Assembly: GCA_015206945.1 (NCBI GenBank)
Contig: JADEXV010000003.1
Location: 36,516-100,515 of the forward strand
DNA length: 64,000 nt
Direction: 5' to 3'
Origin: Nostocales cyanobacterium LEGE 12452
GTDB lineage: Bacteria; Cyanobacteriota; Cyanobacteriia; Cyanobacteriales; Nostocaceae
Shown here: one piece after another, positions 62,830 to 64,000 of the stretch
Layout: each line of letters begins with the position of its first letter
Position numbering within the stretch: the first letter of the stretch is position 1
Position numbers and translations under genes: made by a program
The notes under the pieces: generated by a model
The model's database searches: none
What the model saw: only the letters and a program-made list of their open reading frames with translations
What the model was told of the DNA's origin: nothing

Positions 62830-63123
62830 AATTTTAAATATATCAAAGTTGTTTAAGTGATTATATCGAAACCGTTTTGTGTAACTTAATCAAATCTACC
62901 ATCTTGCGCTCTGAGTAAGGATACGAAACTCAATTGTTTTGTGGCACAAGTTATGCTCAACTAGGCGTTAGGAACTAGACTCCTAAATATGAATACTGAA
63001 TTTTTACCTACGTCCCTACAATGTTGTGGAGGATTCAAGTGTAGTTCTAGTATTCAAGACCCTAAAAACTCCGTACTTAGCAAAGTGCGCGGGTAGTTAA
63101 CAAACTTTTCTAGGTAATTTTTC

Positions 63124-63999
63124 ATGGTACTGGATCTTTCCACCTTACCTTTGGCGTTTCAATTTACCTCTCCAGGGCCGATTTTGCTGAAAATAGGGCC
63201 ACTAACTATCCGTTGGTATGGCTTATTGATTGCTACAGCAGTGTTAATTGGCGTCATCCTTTCCCAGAATTTGGCAAAGCGCCGCAATGTTAATCCTGAG
63301 TTGTTAGGTGATTTGTTCTTTTGGTTATTAATTGGGGCAATTCCTGGCGCACGGCTATATTACGTTTTCTTTGAGTGGCCCAAATATGCTTCAACTCCAG
63401 AAAAAATCTTTGCGATTTGGGAAGGAGGTATTGCTATTCACGGAGCGATTCTTGGTGGCGTTTTGGCTGCGTTAATCTTTGCCAAAATCAAGCAGGTTTC
63501 TTTTTGGCAACTGGCAGATTTAGTAGCGCCTTCGCTGATTTTAGGGCAAGCGATCGGACGTTGGGGCAATTTCTTTAATTCTGAAGCTTTTGGCGACCCT
63601 ACTGATTTACCCTGGAAGCTGTATATTCCACCAGACCATCGTCCTCTAGCATATGCTAGTGCTGATTACTTTCATCCCACCTTCCTCTACGAATCTCTGT
63701 GGGATTTAATGGTGTTTACGTTATTAATAACGCTGTTTTTCCGGTCTTTAGCCGGTAAACCACGTTTGAAGGTAGGCACAATATTTTTAGTTTACTGGCC
63801 AGCCTATAGTTTAGGACGCTTGTGGATTGAAGGCTTTCGCACTGATAGCTTGATGCTGGGGGAATTACGGATGGCACAAGTAGTCAGTAGTCTAGGAATT
63901 TTATTGGGATTAGTTGGATTAGCTTGGCTTTACTTACTCAAACGCCCTTTACCCGATGTAGTTCCTACTCTTAAGGGAAATGGGGAGAGTGGGGGATGA
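63124..63999 (+). CDS. lgt: Prolipoprotein diacylglyceryl transferase
   Basis: Lgt attaches diacylglycerol to the lipobox cysteine of prolipoproteins in the inner membrane. The 291-residue polytopic protein shows the signature [26 protein letters not shown], and the segment [13 protein letters not shown] with the active-site H-G. Seven membrane segments are visible. The stop is at 63997-63999, so the gene is complete at the window edge. It should process the several lipoproteins in this window (pentapeptide lipoprotein, PstS-like protein, 164-residue lipoprotein). Confidence 0.96.
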   Translation: MVLDLSTLPLAFQFTSPGPILLKIGPLTIRWYGLLIATAVLIGVILSQNLAKRRNVNPELLGDLFFWLLIGAIPGARLYYVFFEWPKYASTPEKIFAIWEGGIAIHGAILGGVLAALIFAKIKQVSFWQLADLVAPSLILGQAIGRWGNFFNSEAFGDPTDLPWKLYIPPDHRPLAYASADYFHPTFLYESLWDLMVFTLLITLFFRSLAGKPRLKVGTIFLVYWPAYSLGRLWIEGFRTDSLMLGELRMAQVVSSLGILLGLVGLAWLYLLKRPLPDVVPTLKGNGESGG

Positions 64000-64000
64000 G

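Overview
The window is chromosomal DNA from a filamentous, probably heterocyst-forming cyanobacterium of the Nostoc/Anabaena type. The evidence is the presence of psaE, psb28, ndhO, a GlpX-type FBPase/SBPase, a plastid-lipid-associated (fibrillin) protein and many cyanobacteria-only DUF families, very frequent HIP1 octamers (GCGATCGC), and heptamer tandem repeats (TCATTGG, AATTCGT, TAACTCC) in the intergenic spacers. I see no rRNA, tRNA, CRISPR array or phage. Species assignment is inference.

Layout. 0.1-7 kb: a minus-strand block with a large radical SAM/DUF2344 protein, RNase E with a long structured leader, RNase HII, and a STAS protein. 7-9 kb: a small gene behind a CRP-like palindrome, then a decayed LL-diaminopimelate-aminotransferase-like pseudogene. 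9-13.4 kb: ClpS, a CPBP protease, a pentapeptide lipoprotein, and a DICT-HD/pentapeptide pair. 13.4-21.6 kb: a photosynthesis-associated radical SAM protein, small membrane proteins, an ABC ATPase, an orphan OmpR-type regulator, and a Grx4-BolA iron-sulfur pair. 22-27.3 kb: PlsC, TadA, then a glutaredoxin gene (grxC) split exactly inside its CPYC active site by a 2.4-kb group II intron encoding an RT-maturase-HNH protein. 27.6-39 kb: glpX, hemA, an ArsR-DUF2087 regulator behind an array of palindromes, a PstS-like lipoprotein paired with a histidine kinase, half of a branched-chain amino-acid ABC transporter, a toxin-antitoxin-like pair, and pgi. 39-46 kb is the most accessory-looking part: a Nif11-like protein, a three-gene operon (winged-helix protein, P-loop ATPase, DUF1802/PD-(D/E)XK nuclease-like protein), a lipoprotein, and a protein made of four near-identical repeats. 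46-64 kb is mostly housekeeping: mdh, ndhO, mutM, psaE, fibrillin, mraY, a GGDEF protein, moaB, psb28, dtd, a CobW-family metal GTPase, cysS, tldD/tldE, a frameshifted ycf66-like gene, a coiled-coil DivIVA/F0b-like protein overlapping coaD, and lgt.

Main candidates for novelty: (1) the group II intron between the first Cys codon and the Pro codon of the GrxC active site, whose ORF runs through catalytic domains V and VI; (2) the translationally coupled winged-helix/ATPase/nuclease-like operon at 40.5-44.6 kb, which resembles a defence cassette I cannot match to a named system; (3) the five-palindrome array before the ArsR-DUF2087 gene; (4) the solute-binding-protein/histidine-kinase pair. All calls are from reading the sequence; no database search was run.
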